From the NCBI GenBank assembly GCA_030652115.1, contig JAUSBK010000007.1, positions 186,001-250,000 of the forward strand: DNA of 64,000 nt. The letters run 5' to 3'. This DNA is from Coriobacteriia bacterium. GTDB taxonomy: Bacteria > Actinomycetota > Coriobacteriia > Anaerosomatales > Anaerosomataceae. Below are positions 16,280 to 24,307 of this stretch, in pieces (position 1 is the stretch's first letter; each line of letters begins with the position of its first letter). The translations under genes and the position numbers were made by a program. A model generated the notes under the pieces. The model was given only the letters and a program-made list of their open reading frames with translations. It had not been told where the DNA came from and did not search any database.

Positions 16280-16474
16280 ATGCCGACCTACGAGCTGCAC
16301 TGCCAGGAGTGTGGACATGAGTTCGACCGCTTCCTGATGCGGCTGCTGCGCGAGGCCGACCGGGTATGTCCCGAGTGTGGGTCCACCAAGGTCGAGACCG
16401 GCGTAGGTGGCGGTTTCATGACACGGCCGATCGGGTCCACATCGTCCTGCGTGCCGAGAGGCGGGTTCGGTTGA
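16280..16474 (+). CDS. FmdB-family zinc-ribbon protein
   Basis: This 64-residue product starts at ATG 16280. It begins MPTYELHCQECGHEFDRF and has a second cysteine pair in CPECGSTKVE, the two-knuckle zinc ribbon of the FmdB family (putative regulators named from the formamidase operon). The C-terminal tail is glycine/serine-rich and probably disordered. It is the second gene of the thioredoxin unit. Its molecular role is not known. Confidence 0.8.
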   Translation: MPTYELHCQECGHEFDRFLMRLLREADRVCPECGSTKVETGVGGGFMTRPIGSTSSCVPRGGFG

Positions 16475-16507
16475 GGGTAGCCTTGCCGCCCGTGAGGTGC
16501 GCCCGAC

Positions 16508-16867
16508 ATGGCGGTGGCGATGGAGTTCACATACCGGCGTGAGGGGCACAGGCCCTTCATCGAGATGCTCGAAGCCGTGGAGCGGATCGTCCGCTCTCAC
16601 GGCTTCGACGTCGTCCGGTGCCACGATCTCCAGGCCACGCTCGCGGCGAAGGGCTTCGAGATCGCGCCGCTTGTGGTGTTCGACGTGGGTTCCGCGATGA
16701 CATCTGCCGACCTGTGCAAGATGCACGTCTACACCGAAGGCGATGTCGTCTGGGTGACCGCCATCCGTCCGGTCGCTTTGTGGCAGGAGACGGGTCCCGG
16801 CTGGGAGGCGACCAACGCGAAGGCTGAGGCGTCGGTCGTTTCGATCGTAGACGCGGTCTGCTCGTAG
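16508..16867 (+). CDS. DUF302-like protein
   Basis: The 119-residue product starts at ATG 16508, or possibly at M5 (16520). The spacing CHDLQATLAAKGFEIAPLVVFDVGSAMTSADLCKM fits the DUF302 domain (Asp-Leu-xx-xLxxKGF-xxxPxxVxxVxxP...A). No signal peptide is seen. DUF302 proteins are often found near sulfur- or metal-stress genes, which fits its place between thioredoxin and the CsoR/CstR regulator. Function unknown. Confidence 0.65.
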   Translation: MAVAMEFTYRREGHRPFIEMLEAVERIVRSHGFDVVRCHDLQATLAAKGFEIAPLVVFDVGSAMTSADLCKMHVYTEGDVVWVTAIRPVALWQETGPGWEATNAKAEASVVSIVDAVCS

Positions 16868-16877
16868 CGCGGGAACG

Positions 16878-17180
16878 CTACTGCACGCAGCTGGAGTACT
16901 TCAGGAAGACCTTGATCGCTTCATCCACGAGCTCGTCGCGATCCGTGATGCTGTCGTCCACGAGACAGGTCTTCATCGAGTGACCGATGATGTGCAGACC
17001 GACCTGGTTGAGGGCTGACTTGGCGGCCATGATCTGCGTGAGCACGGCCTCGCAGTCCTTGCCGCTCTCGACCATCGTCTGGAGGCCGCGGATCTGACCC
17101 TCGAGTCGCCGGAGGCGATTCAGGATGCGGCGTCGCTCCTCGTCGTTGGCGGTGAGCGGTGCGGCGACGGAGTCGTCCAT
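16878..17180 (-). CDS. csoR: CsoR/RcnR-family repressor, probably CstR-like (persulfide-sensing)
   Basis: The 100-residue all-helical product starts at ATG 17180, seven bases after AAGGAG; the in-frame start at 17234 was rejected because it lies beyond that site. It has the DUF156 core RLRRLEGQIRGLQTMVESGKDC. In copper CsoR the ligands are Cys, His 25 residues later and Cys 29 later. Here C43 and C72 keep the 29-residue spacing, but the His position is Ser68, with His67 adjacent. Cys-x-Cys without the His is the pattern of CstR, a persulfide sensor. A copper role is not excluded. Two matching operators lie at 15890 and 17241. Confidence 0.85.
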   Translation of the reverse strand: MDDSVAAPLTANDEERRRILNRLRRLEGQIRGLQTMVESGKDCEAVLTQIMAAKSALNQVGLHIIGHSMKTCLVDDSITDRDELVDEAIKVFLKYSSCVQ

Positions 17181-17240
17181 GGCGGTCTCCTTGCATGGCG
17201 GGTTCGCTGACGTACAATCGAATGGTTTGTGCACGTCAAT

Positions 17241-17257
17241 ATACCCCTCGGGGGTAT
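17241..17257. promoter_or_regulatory. CsoR/CstR-type operator between the repressor and the efflux gene
   Basis: ATACCCC-TCG-GGGGTAT is a perfect 7+7 inverted repeat. It lies 60 bases upstream of the leftward repressor start (17180) and 18 bases before the rightward transporter start (17276). It closely matches the thioredoxin operator at 15890-15905. A TTGACG on the minus strand next to it could be the repressor's -35. Confidence 0.75.
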
Positions 17258-17275
17258 GTGCGGCAAGGGGGCGTC

Positions 17276-18214
17276 ATGGGATACACGGAACCGCGCACTG
17301 GGATGGGCGATCGCTTGCGATCGGTTCGACGCGTCCTGTGGTGGGTCCTGGTCCTGAACATCGGCGTAGCGGGCGCCAAGCTCGGGTACGGGCTGCTGAT
17401 CGATTCGGTCTCAATCACCGCGGACGGCTTCCACTCGATGTTCGACGGTACGTCCAACGTCATCGGACTCATCGGGCTTGGCATGGCGTCACGGCCGGCC
17501 GATCGGGGCCATCCGTACGGGCATGCGAAGTACGAGACGTTCGCCTCGGCGGCGATCGGCGCGCTGCTCCTGTTCGCGGCGTGGCAGGTCGGATCGTCGG
17601 CGATCGCACGGCTGCAATCTCCCGGGCAGGGACCGGCCGTCGACGCGGTGAGCTTCGCGGTCATGCTGATCACCCTGGCGGTGAACATCGTGGTGACCAC
17701 CATGGAGCGGCGTGCGGGCAACCGCCTGGGCAGCGAGATCCTCAAGGCGGACGCGAGCCACACCGGCAGCGATGTGCTGGTGACCCTCGGCGTCATAGCC
17801 GGGCTGGTGGCTGTGCGTCTTGGCTATCCGATCGCCGACCCGATCCTGGGTCTCGTGGTGGCCGGCTTCATCATCGTGACCGGGCTGCGCGTGCTCGCCA
17901 CCGCAGGGTCGTCGCTTGCGGATACCGCTCGCCTCGAACCCGCCCGGGTGAGCGATGTCGTGCTCGGCATCGATGACGTGTTGGGATGCCATGACGTGCG
18001 CACGCGCGGGACCGAAAGCAACGTGTACGTCGACCTGCACATCCAGGTCGACTCCGGGGCGACGGTGGCCGAGGGTCATGCGATCGCTGAACGGGTGGAG
18101 AAGGCGGTGGCCGACGCGTTCGAGGACGTTCGGGACGTCATCGCGCATCTCGAGCCACTCGACACCTACCAGCAGCACAAGACCGAGGAGCAGGAACGGG
18201 ACGGACGGCTCTGA
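17276..18214 (+). CDS. Cation diffusion facilitator (CDF) transporter
   Basis: The 312-residue product starts at ATG 17276 behind AAGGGGG. It has about six membrane helices and the two CDF metal-site motifs, HSMFD in ADGFHSMFDG and HTGSD in DASHTGSD. A C-terminal cytoplasmic domain follows (VLGCHDVRTRGTESNVYVDLHIQVD). CDF pumps export Zn2+, Fe2+ or related divalent ions by proton exchange. The adjacent operator suggests control by the CsoR/CstR-type repressor. The His/Asp pattern HD-HD in both helices is typical of zinc/iron exporters such as FieF. Confidence 0.9.
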   Translation: MGYTEPRTGMGDRLRSVRRVLWWVLVLNIGVAGAKLGYGLLIDSVSITADGFHSMFDGTSNVIGLIGLGMASRPADRGHPYGHAKYETFASAAIGALLLFAAWQVGSSAIARLQSPGQGPAVDAVSFAVMLITLAVNIVVTTMERRAGNRLGSEILKADASHTGSDVLVTLGVIAGLVAVRLGYPIADPILGLVVAGFIIVTGLRVLATAGSSLADTARLEPARVSDVVLGIDDVLGCHDVRTRGTESNVYVDLHIQVDSGATVAEGHAIAERVEKAVADAFEDVRDVIAHLEPLDTYQQHKTEEQERDGRL

Positions 18215-19218
18215 TGGCGCGTCCTGTCACGCTCAGCCGCCGCGCAGAGGGCTATGCCCTCGTCGTGATGGCAGCCACCTGCTGGGCGGGTGGAGGGCTG
18301 ATCGCCAAGTGGCTGTTCACCGCACCGGGAGCCGCGACCATGTCCTGGCCGTTCCCGCCTCTCGGCATCGACGTGGACCCGCTCGTCCTGTCGGCGGCGC
18401 GTGCCGTCGTCTCGACCGTCATCGCCCTGGGCTACCTCATCGTGAGGCGGCGGGACCAGCTCGTGATCCGTGGTCGCGACGTGCCTTTCCTTGCCGTCTT
18501 CGGCGTCTTCGGGTTGGCGCTCGTCCACTTCGCGTACTTCAAGACGATCTCGCTCACCGGGGTCGCCACCGCCATACTGCTCGAGTACCTTGCACCGGTC
18601 GTGGTACTGGTCTTCTCGGTCCTGTTGCTGGGCGAGCGTCTAACATGGGTGCTGCCGTCGGCCGTACTGCTCAGCGTGAGCGGTTGTGCGCTGATGGTCG
18701 GTGTCCTCGGCGGTGAGGGGCTGAACGTCTCGCGCGAGGGCCTCTTCTGGGGGCTTGCCTCGGCGGTGCTCTTCGCCGGGTACTCGCTCATGGGCAGATA
18801 CGCCGCAAGCCGGTTCTCGCCGTGGACGCTGCTCACCTACGGCCTCGCGGCCGCCTCGCTCTTCTGGCTGATCGTCCTGGGAGGTCCGGGTCGCATCGTG
18901 GAACTGCTCTCCGACTGGCGCGCCGTTCTTGCGGTCGTGGTGCTCGCGGTGGTGAGCACGATCGTGCCGTTCGGCGCGTTCCTCAAGGCGCTTCACCTGA
19001 TCGAGGCTACGCAGGCGTCCGTCACGTCCACGATCGAGCCGGTCATTGCCGGAGTCGCTGCCTGGTTCGTCTTCGGGGAGCATCTCGGAGCGCTGCAACT
19101 CCTTGGCGGTGCGCTGGTCATCACTGCGGTCGCGTTGTCGCAGTTCAGGACCCGCGTGCCCGCCGAGATGCCCGTGGTGGCGGAGGAGCCGTTAGGGGAG
19201 TCCCCGCCAGGAGCATAA
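18214..19218 (+). CDS. EamA-family (DMT) transporter
   Basis: The 334-residue product starts at ATG 18214, sharing one base with the previous stop (TGATG). It has ten hydrophobic helices in two EamA repeats; the second ends with EATQASVTSTIEPVIAGVAAWFVFGEHLG, the usual signature. DMT carriers move amino acids, nucleobases or metabolites. The substrate is unknown. It is co-transcribed with the CDF gene by overlap. Confidence 0.87.
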   Translation: MARPVTLSRRAEGYALVVMAATCWAGGGLIAKWLFTAPGAATMSWPFPPLGIDVDPLVLSAARAVVSTVIALGYLIVRRRDQLVIRGRDVPFLAVFGVFGLALVHFAYFKTISLTGVATAILLEYLAPVVVLVFSVLLLGERLTWVLPSAVLLSVSGCALMVGVLGGEGLNVSREGLFWGLASAVLFAGYSLMGRYAASRFSPWTLLTYGLAAASLFWLIVLGGPGRIVELLSDWRAVLAVVVLAVVSTIVPFGAFLKALHLIEATQASVTSTIEPVIAGVAAWFVFGEHLGALQLLGGALVITAVALSQFRTRVPAEMPVVAEEPLGESPPGA

Positions 19219-19224
19219 TCGGTG

Positions 19225-19240
19225 TGGTACGTTGTTTGCT
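19225..19240 (+). promoter_or_regulatory. Probable sigma-54 (-24/-12) promoter of rpoN
   Basis: TGGTAC-GTTGT-TTGCT has the invariant GG (19226-27) and GC (19238-39) exactly ten bases apart and agrees with the consensus TGGCAC-N5-TTGCW except for C to T at one position. The rpoN start codon is 27 bases further on. A sigma-70-like CATAAT at 19214 may also act here. Confidence 0.5.
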
Positions 19241-19266
19241 AAGCGCCCCACCCACTGAGGTGCACC

Positions 19267-20661
19267 ATGGAACTGAGCCAACGCCCCGAACTGCGTCAGA
19301 AGGTGACCCTCTCGCCCCAGGTGTACCAGGGGCTGAGCATCCTTGCCATGCCGGTCGCCGAGTTGCAGACACTCATCGAGACCGAGTTGCTTGAGAACCC
19401 CGTCCTCGAGGTCGAAGAGGACGAGTACGAGCCTGCGGAGCCCGACGATGACCGGGTTGCCGACGCGGAGGACGAGCGCTCGTGGGATGAGTGGCTCGAC
19501 CAGTATGAGGAGCTCGAGCGCATGGACGGCTCGGGCCCGCGCGACCCGAACGTCGAGGAGATCAACTCCGACGAGTTCGTCGGCGGCGTTGTGAGCTTCA
19601 GCGAGTACCTGCTCGAGCAGCTCGCCATGCTCGACATCTCCGATGAGGTCGAACTCGCGGCCAGGGCGATCGTGGGTTCGCTCGACGAGGACGGATTCTT
19701 CGTGAGCAACTGCGCTGAGATCGCGCGTATCACCGGCCTGACCGGTGTCATCGCCGAGAAGGCCCTCACGGTCGTACAGCAGCTCGATCCTCCGGGCGTC
19801 GGCGCCCGGTCCGTCCGGGAAGCGCTGCTGCTCCAAGCCGAGACGATCGGCGTCACCTCGGTCATCCTGACCTCCATCATCGAGGATCACCTCGATGACG
19901 TCGCGGTCAACCACTTCCGGAAGATCGGCCGCAGTCTCGGCGTGAGCGAGGAGCTGGTGCGCAACACGGTCGAGGTTCTGCGGCTGCTCAACCCCCGTCC
20001 GGCCGGGGCCTTCTCCCCGGGGCCCGCGCCGTCGTATGTGGTGCCCGACGTGACGCTGCGCCGGTTCGGTGATGAGTGGCTGGTCATGTCCAACAACGAG
20101 GTCGTGCCCACGCTTCGCGTGAGTCCGCGCTACCGCTCGATGCTCCGGTCGGGTGCGGCCACTGACGACGAGACCCGCCGGTACCTCAAGGACAAGATCC
20201 GCCAGGCCGAGATGTTCATGCGCAACGTGGACCGACGGAAGGACACGGTGAGTCGCATCGCGCAGATCGTTCTCGAGGTCCAGTCGGACTTCTTCGAGGA
20301 CGGGAAGGGCGATCTGCGCCCGCTGCGGCTTGAGGATGTGGCGACCGAGATCGGCGTGCACCTCTCGACCGTAAGCCGGGGTGTCACCGGCAAGTACATG
20401 GCTACGCCGTACGGTCTCTTCGAGTTGAAGCACTTCTTCTCGGGCGGCTACCGCAGCTCAACGGGCATGGACGTGGCCGCCACCACGGTGAAGCAGCGCA
20501 TCCGTGACCTGCTGGCATCCGAGGATGCCGTAAAGCCGCTCTCGGACCAGAAGCTTGCCGATGCGCTGAAGACCGATGGCCTCGATGTGGCGCGCCGCAC
20601 GGTTGCGAAGTACCGGGAGGAACTCGGCATCGAGCCCTCCTGGGCGCGCAAGCGACGATGA
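19267..20661 (+). CDS. rpoN: RNA polymerase sigma-54 factor
   Basis: The 464-residue product starts at ATG 19267 behind GAGGTG. Region I is intact (LRQKVTLSPQVYQGLSILAMPVAELQTLI, then ENPVLEVEED). An acidic linker, the core-binding domain, a central HTH and the C-terminal RpoN box ARRTVAKYRE follow. The protein directs polymerase to -24/-12 promoters and needs an ATP-dependent activator, which is encoded two genes downstream. Sigma-54 is absent from most Actinomycetota, so its presence is informative. It shares four bases (ATGA) with the kinase gene. Confidence 0.96.
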   Translation: MELSQRPELRQKVTLSPQVYQGLSILAMPVAELQTLIETELLENPVLEVEEDEYEPAEPDDDRVADAEDERSWDEWLDQYEELERMDGSGPRDPNVEEINSDEFVGGVVSFSEYLLEQLAMLDISDEVELAARAIVGSLDEDGFFVSNCAEIARITGLTGVIAEKALTVVQQLDPPGVGARSVREALLLQAETIGVTSVILTSIIEDHLDDVAVNHFRKIGRSLGVSEELVRNTVEVLRLLNPRPAGAFSPGPAPSYVVPDVTLRRFGDEWLVMSNNEVVPTLRVSPRYRSMLRSGAATDDETRRYLKDKIRQAEMFMRNVDRRKDTVSRIAQIVLEVQSDFFEDGKGDLRPLRLEDVATEIGVHLSTVSRGVTGKYMATPYGLFELKHFFSGGYRSSTGMDVAATTVKQRIRDLLASEDAVKPLSDQKLADALKTDGLDVARRTVAKYREELGIEPSWARKRR

Positions 20662-22181
20662 GTGAAAACGCGGTAGACGCGGGACGCCGCTCCGGATCCC
20701 GGCGTTTCCCCGGGACGACGCCTCAGCGCGACGTGCTGGTCATCGTGCTGCTGCTGGCTACGGTTGCCGTTCTGCACCTGCTGAGCGACACCGTGCCACA
20801 GGCCGACGCTATGCACCTCTTGTTCCGCAAGCTCTACTACGTCCCCATCATGTACGCGGGCTTCGTCTTCGGCTGGCGCGGAGGGCTTGCGGTAGCGGTC
20901 GCCTCGACGCTGCTGCTGCTCCCGCACGCGCACGCGCTGACCGGCGCGCTCGTCGGCCAGAACACCGACACGCTCTACGAGATCGCCATGTACATCGCGA
21001 TCGGGCTGCTGTTCGGCTGGATGCGCGATCTCGAGGAGCGCAAGACCGCCGACCTCAGGCGGGTCAGCCTGCGGCTCGAGGAGGCGTACCACACACTCGA
21101 AGAGCGCGCGATCCAGCTCGTGAACATCCAGGACTACATGCAGGCGATCCTGCGGTCGATCACCTCGGGCGTCATCACCTTGGGTCCGGATGGCTCGGTC
21201 GCTACCGTGAATGTGGCTGCGGAGCGGATGCTCGGCATGCCCGAGGAGGAGATGGTTCCACGCAGGCTGGGCCGGCTGTTCCGCGATGACGGCGGGCTCG
21301 ATGATAGCCTCATGCGCTTCCTCAACGGGCAGACGCCGAAGATGGTAACGGACGTCGAGGCGGTCACCGTGGACGGCCGCACGCTCCACGCGAAGGTGGC
21401 GATGGCGCGAATGCGGGACGTGGGTGGGCGCGTCTTCGGCGCAGTCGTGACGCTCGAGGACGTCTCAGAGGTCCGGGCGCTGACCGACCAGCTCATCCGG
21501 GCCGACCGGCTGGCCGCTATGGGCGAACTCACAGCTGGCGTTGCGCATGAGGTGCGCAACCCTCTCGGCATCATCAGGGCATCGGTTCAGCTCGTGGAGG
21601 ACTCGCACGGCGATCCGGTGCGGGTACGGGATGCCACGAGGGTCATCAAGCAGGAGATCGACCGGCTGGACAAGGTCATCAAGGCACTCCTCGATTTCGG
21701 ACGTCCGTCCGCCCCGACGCTCAGGATCACGAACGTGGAAGATGTGGTGAGCGACGTAGTGCTGTTCACCCGTCAGTTCGCCGGACAGGCCAAGGTCGAC
21801 ATCGAGACCGAGTTCTCGGCAGCGGACCCGCTCGTGCTCGCCGACGCCGACCAACTGAAGCAGGTGTTCGTGAACCTCGTCTCCAACGCGGTGCAGGCCA
21901 TGGAGGACGTGGGCGGCGCGATCAAGGTCCGGGTCTGGGACGACGATGCGTTCGTCCTCGCCTCGGTGGCGGACACCGGACCCGGCATGGCGCCCGACGT
22001 GCTGGAGAGGGTGTTCGACCCGTTCTATTCGACGCGGAGCGGGGGAACCGGTCTTGGACTGACGATCGTTCACCGCATCATCGATCAGCACGGTGGGCGG
22101 GTGGAGGTTGACAGCGCTCCGGGCCGGGGCACGAGATTCACAGTCGCGCTGCCCGCGCGCACGAGAGGAGAGGGTTCGTGA
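20658..22181 (+). CDS. Sensor histidine kinase (NtrB/AtoS type)
   Basis: The 507-residue product starts at ATG 20658, overlapping rpoN. Residues about 20-115 hold several membrane helices with little periplasmic sequence. A coiled linker, a PAS domain (about 150-265; MQAILRSITSGVITLG), a HisKA domain with the phosphorylated His in GVAHEVRNPLG, and a HATPase domain (NLVSNAVQAMED, DTGPGM, GGTGLGLTIV) follow. It should phosphorylate the activator encoded next. The signal is unknown; the few-loop membrane domain suggests sensing in or near the membrane. Confidence 0.93.
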   Translation: MSENAVDAGRRSGSRRFPGTTPQRDVLVIVLLLATVAVLHLLSDTVPQADAMHLLFRKLYYVPIMYAGFVFGWRGGLAVAVASTLLLLPHAHALTGALVGQNTDTLYEIAMYIAIGLLFGWMRDLEERKTADLRRVSLRLEEAYHTLEERAIQLVNIQDYMQAILRSITSGVITLGPDGSVATVNVAAERMLGMPEEEMVPRRLGRLFRDDGGLDDSLMRFLNGQTPKMVTDVEAVTVDGRTLHAKVAMARMRDVGGRVFGAVVTLEDVSEVRALTDQLIRADRLAAMGELTAGVAHEVRNPLGIIRASVQLVEDSHGDPVRVRDATRVIKQEIDRLDKVIKALLDFGRPSAPTLRITNVEDVVSDVVLFTRQFAGQAKVDIETEFSAADPLVLADADQLKQVFVNLVSNAVQAMEDVGGAIKVRVWDDDAFVLASVADTGPGMAPDVLERVFDPFYSTRSGGTGLGLTIVHRIIDQHGGRVEVDSAPGRGTRFTVALPARTRGEGS

Positions 22182-23530
22182 TGAAGAGCCGGGTGCTGCT
22201 TGCCGACGACGAGAAGAACATGCGGTGGGTGCTGAGCCAGGCGCTGGAAGCCGAAGGCTACGAGGTCGCTGAGGCCGCCGACGGCAAGGAAGCGCTGTCG
22301 TCGATCGCCGATCAGGCGCCCGATCTCCTGATCCTCGACCACAAGATGCCTGCGCCCGATGGGATGGAGGTCCTACGGCGCATCCGCGCGAAGGGGCACC
22401 GGTTCCCCGTCATCATGCTGACCGCTCACGGCAATGTGCAGACCGCGGTAGAAGCGATGAAGGCTGGCGCCAACGAGTACCTCACCAAGCCGTTCGATCT
22501 CGATGAACTCCGCTTGAGCATAGAGAAGGTCCTGCAGATGAGCGCGCTAGCCGCCGAGGTTGACCGACTGCGCGAGGAGCTCGATCGGGACTGGGACGTG
22601 GACGGCATCGTTGCCGCCGACCCCGGGATGCTCGACATGCTGGAGACGGTAAGGAAGGTCGCCGCTTCGGAGGCGACTGTGATGCTCTACGGTGAGTCCG
22701 GGACGGGCAAGGAACTCGTCGCGCGCGCAATCCATCGGCTCTCGTCGCGTGCGGGTAAGCCCTTCATCTCGATCAGCGCGGGCGCGTTGCCGGAGACGCT
22801 GCTCGAGAGCGAGCTGTTCGGCTACGAAAAGGGCGCGTTCACCGGTGCTGTGAACGCCAAGCCCGGCCGTTTCGAGATGGCGAACGGCGGCACGCTCTTC
22901 CTCGACGAGATCGGGGACATATCGCCCGCGGTGCAGGTGAAGCTGCTGCGCGTGCTGCAGGAGCGCACGTTCGAGCGCCTCGGCGGGACCCGAAGCATCG
23001 AAGTCGACGTGAGGGTCATCTCCGCCACGAACCGGGACCTTCAGCAGCTCATCGCGGACGGAACGTTCCGCGAAGACCTGTACTACCGGCTGAACGTCGT
23101 GCCGCTGACAATCCCACCGCTTCGAAAGCGGTCCACCGAAATACCGCTGCTGGTCGCCCACTTCCTCGAGAAGTTCGGCGCAGGAAAGCGCACGATCGCC
23201 TCGGCGGCCATGGAGGCGCTCGTAACGTATCAGTGGCCGGGCAACGTCCGCGAGCTCGAGAACACGATCGAGCGCGTGGTCATCCTCTCGCACGGCGAGA
23301 TCATCGAGGCGGACGATCTGCCGGCCGAGGTGCGCGCCGGCGTCGCAGTGTGCGATGCGGGCTCGCGGTGTTTCGTGCTGCCTGACTCCGGGCTCGACCT
23401 CGAGGAGGTCGAACTGGACCTGGTCAGGCAGGCGCTCGACCGCGCGGGCGGGAGCGTACCGCAGGCGGCGAAGCTGCTCGGCCTGACGACGAAGACGCTC
23501 GAGGCGCGCATGGAGCGATACGGCCTCTAG
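22181..23530 (+). CDS. Sigma-54-dependent response regulator (NtrC family)
   Basis: I start this at ATG 22181 (GTG 22178 also possible), sharing one base with the kinase stop, after AGGAGAGGG. The 449-residue product has a receiver domain with the phospho-acceptor Asp in LLILDHKMP, and an AAA+ domain with Walker A GESGTGKE, the sigma-54-contacting GAFTGA loop and FLDEIGD. A Fis-type HTH ends it (GGSVPQAAKLLGLTTKTLEARM). All features of an active enhancer-binding protein are present. A consensus -24/-12 promoter lies 23 bases beyond its stop, an obvious target. Confidence 0.95.
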   Translation: MKSRVLLADDEKNMRWVLSQALEAEGYEVAEAADGKEALSSIADQAPDLLILDHKMPAPDGMEVLRRIRAKGHRFPVIMLTAHGNVQTAVEAMKAGANEYLTKPFDLDELRLSIEKVLQMSALAAEVDRLREELDRDWDVDGIVAADPGMLDMLETVRKVAASEATVMLYGESGTGKELVARAIHRLSSRAGKPFISISAGALPETLLESELFGYEKGAFTGAVNAKPGRFEMANGGTLFLDEIGDISPAVQVKLLRVLQERTFERLGGTRSIEVDVRVISATNRDLQQLIADGTFREDLYYRLNVVPLTIPPLRKRSTEIPLLVAHFLEKFGAGKRTIASAAMEALVTYQWPGNVRELENTIERVVILSHGEIIEADDLPAEVRAGVAVCDAGSRCFVLPDSGLDLEEVELDLVRQALDRAGGSVPQAAKLLGLTTKTLEARMERYGL

Positions 23531-23552
23531 GCGCACGCGCCGGGCGAATGGT

Positions 23553-23568
23553 TGGCACATGGCTTGCA
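23553..23568 (+). promoter_or_regulatory. Consensus sigma-54 promoter
   Basis: TGGCAC-ATGGC-TTGCA matches the -24/-12 consensus TGGCAC-N5-TTGCW at every defined position, with GG (23554-55) and GC (23566-67) ten bases apart. Transcription should begin near 23578, about 30 bases before the ATG of the next gene. It directly follows the rpoN-kinase-activator genes. Confidence 0.85.
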
Positions 23569-23610
23569 ATCTTCCGACCAGCACCAGCCATCACCTATGG
23601 AGACCGCCGA

Positions 23611-23967
23611 ATGAGCAGACCGGGCAGATTGATCGCAAGCGTGGTGGGCGTGATCGCCCTCACCGCCGGCATCATCGGTGTTGGGTTCATTCTTCACGCG
23701 GACTCCCATGTGGCGGGGTCGGTCATCGCCCGCCCGCTCGACTGGATGCCTCCCCTCGTAACGGTTCTCGTAGTCGCCGGTGTCGGCTGGATCCTGGTGG
23801 CTCAGCGCCGTCCCGACGACGACCAGAGTGGGGCAAGCGTCAGCACCCGTTGTCCCGCATGTGAGCGTGAAGTGCTCGGCAAGTGGCGCATGTGCCCCTA
23901 CTGCGGTGCGATGCTTGAGCGGACCGCACCGGGAGTTGCAGCAGGCGCCGGTCAGTCCGACCGGTAG
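23611..23967 (+). CDS. Small membrane protein with C-terminal zinc ribbon
   Basis: I start this at ATG 23611 with GGAG upstream, because an in-frame ATG at 23548 lies before the sigma-54 promoter. The 118-residue product has two membrane helices (about 8-30 and 42-62). A cytoplasmic zinc ribbon with two cysteine pairs, CPACE and CPYCG, about 17 residues apart, follows. It is the first gene behind the -24/-12 promoter and heads a unit with a CopZ-like protein and CcdA. Function unknown. Confidence 0.75.
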   Translation: MSRPGRLIASVVGVIALTAGIIGVGFILHADSHVAGSVIARPLDWMPPLVTVLVVAGVGWILVAQRRPDDDQSGASVSTRCPACEREVLGKWRMCPYCGAMLERTAPGVAAGAGQSDR

Positions 23968-23992
23968 GCGTGGCTCGGCGAAAGGGCATCCC

Positions 23993-24217
23993 ATGGCAGT
24001 CGTCACCAGGCAGTTCATCACGACGGGTATGCACTGCCCGTCATGCTCGATGCTCATCCAGATGGACCTCTCGGATCTCGACGGCGTGCAAACCGTCACC
24101 GTCGATCATCGGAGCGCGCTGTCCGAGGTGACGTTCGACGACACCATCGTCGGCCCTGAGGAGATCGTGGCAGCCATCGTCCGCGCGGGTTACGGGGCGG
24201 AGCTGCTCGAGGCGTAG
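23993..24217 (+). CDS. Heavy-metal-associated (CopZ-like) protein
   Basis: This 74-residue product starts at ATG 23993. It is a single HMA domain with the metal motif GMHCPSCSM (C-x2-C) and the ferredoxin-like beta-alpha-beta spacing (VDHRSALSEVTFDDTIVGPEEIVAAIVRAGYGAELL). Such proteins bind Cu(I) or other soft metals and pass them to transporters or enzymes. It lies between the membrane zinc-ribbon gene and ccdA, consistent with metal or thiol handling at the membrane. Confidence 0.85.
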   Translation: MAVVTRQFITTGMHCPSCSMLIQMDLSDLDGVQTVTVDHRSALSEVTFDDTIVGPEEIVAAIVRAGYGAELLEA

Positions 24218-24307
24218 CATCTCGGTCGGCCGAGTCTGCACGCATTCGGCGCGGGGTACAAGGTAGCTGACCGCACTGCGCTCCGATGTCTCCCCGGGAG
24301 GTCATAC

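Noticed and set aside
23548-23610. A longer N-terminus (ATG 23548) for the zinc-ribbon membrane protein.
   Set aside because: This start overlaps the sigma-54 promoter and would lie upstream of its transcription start; ATG 23611 has the better context.
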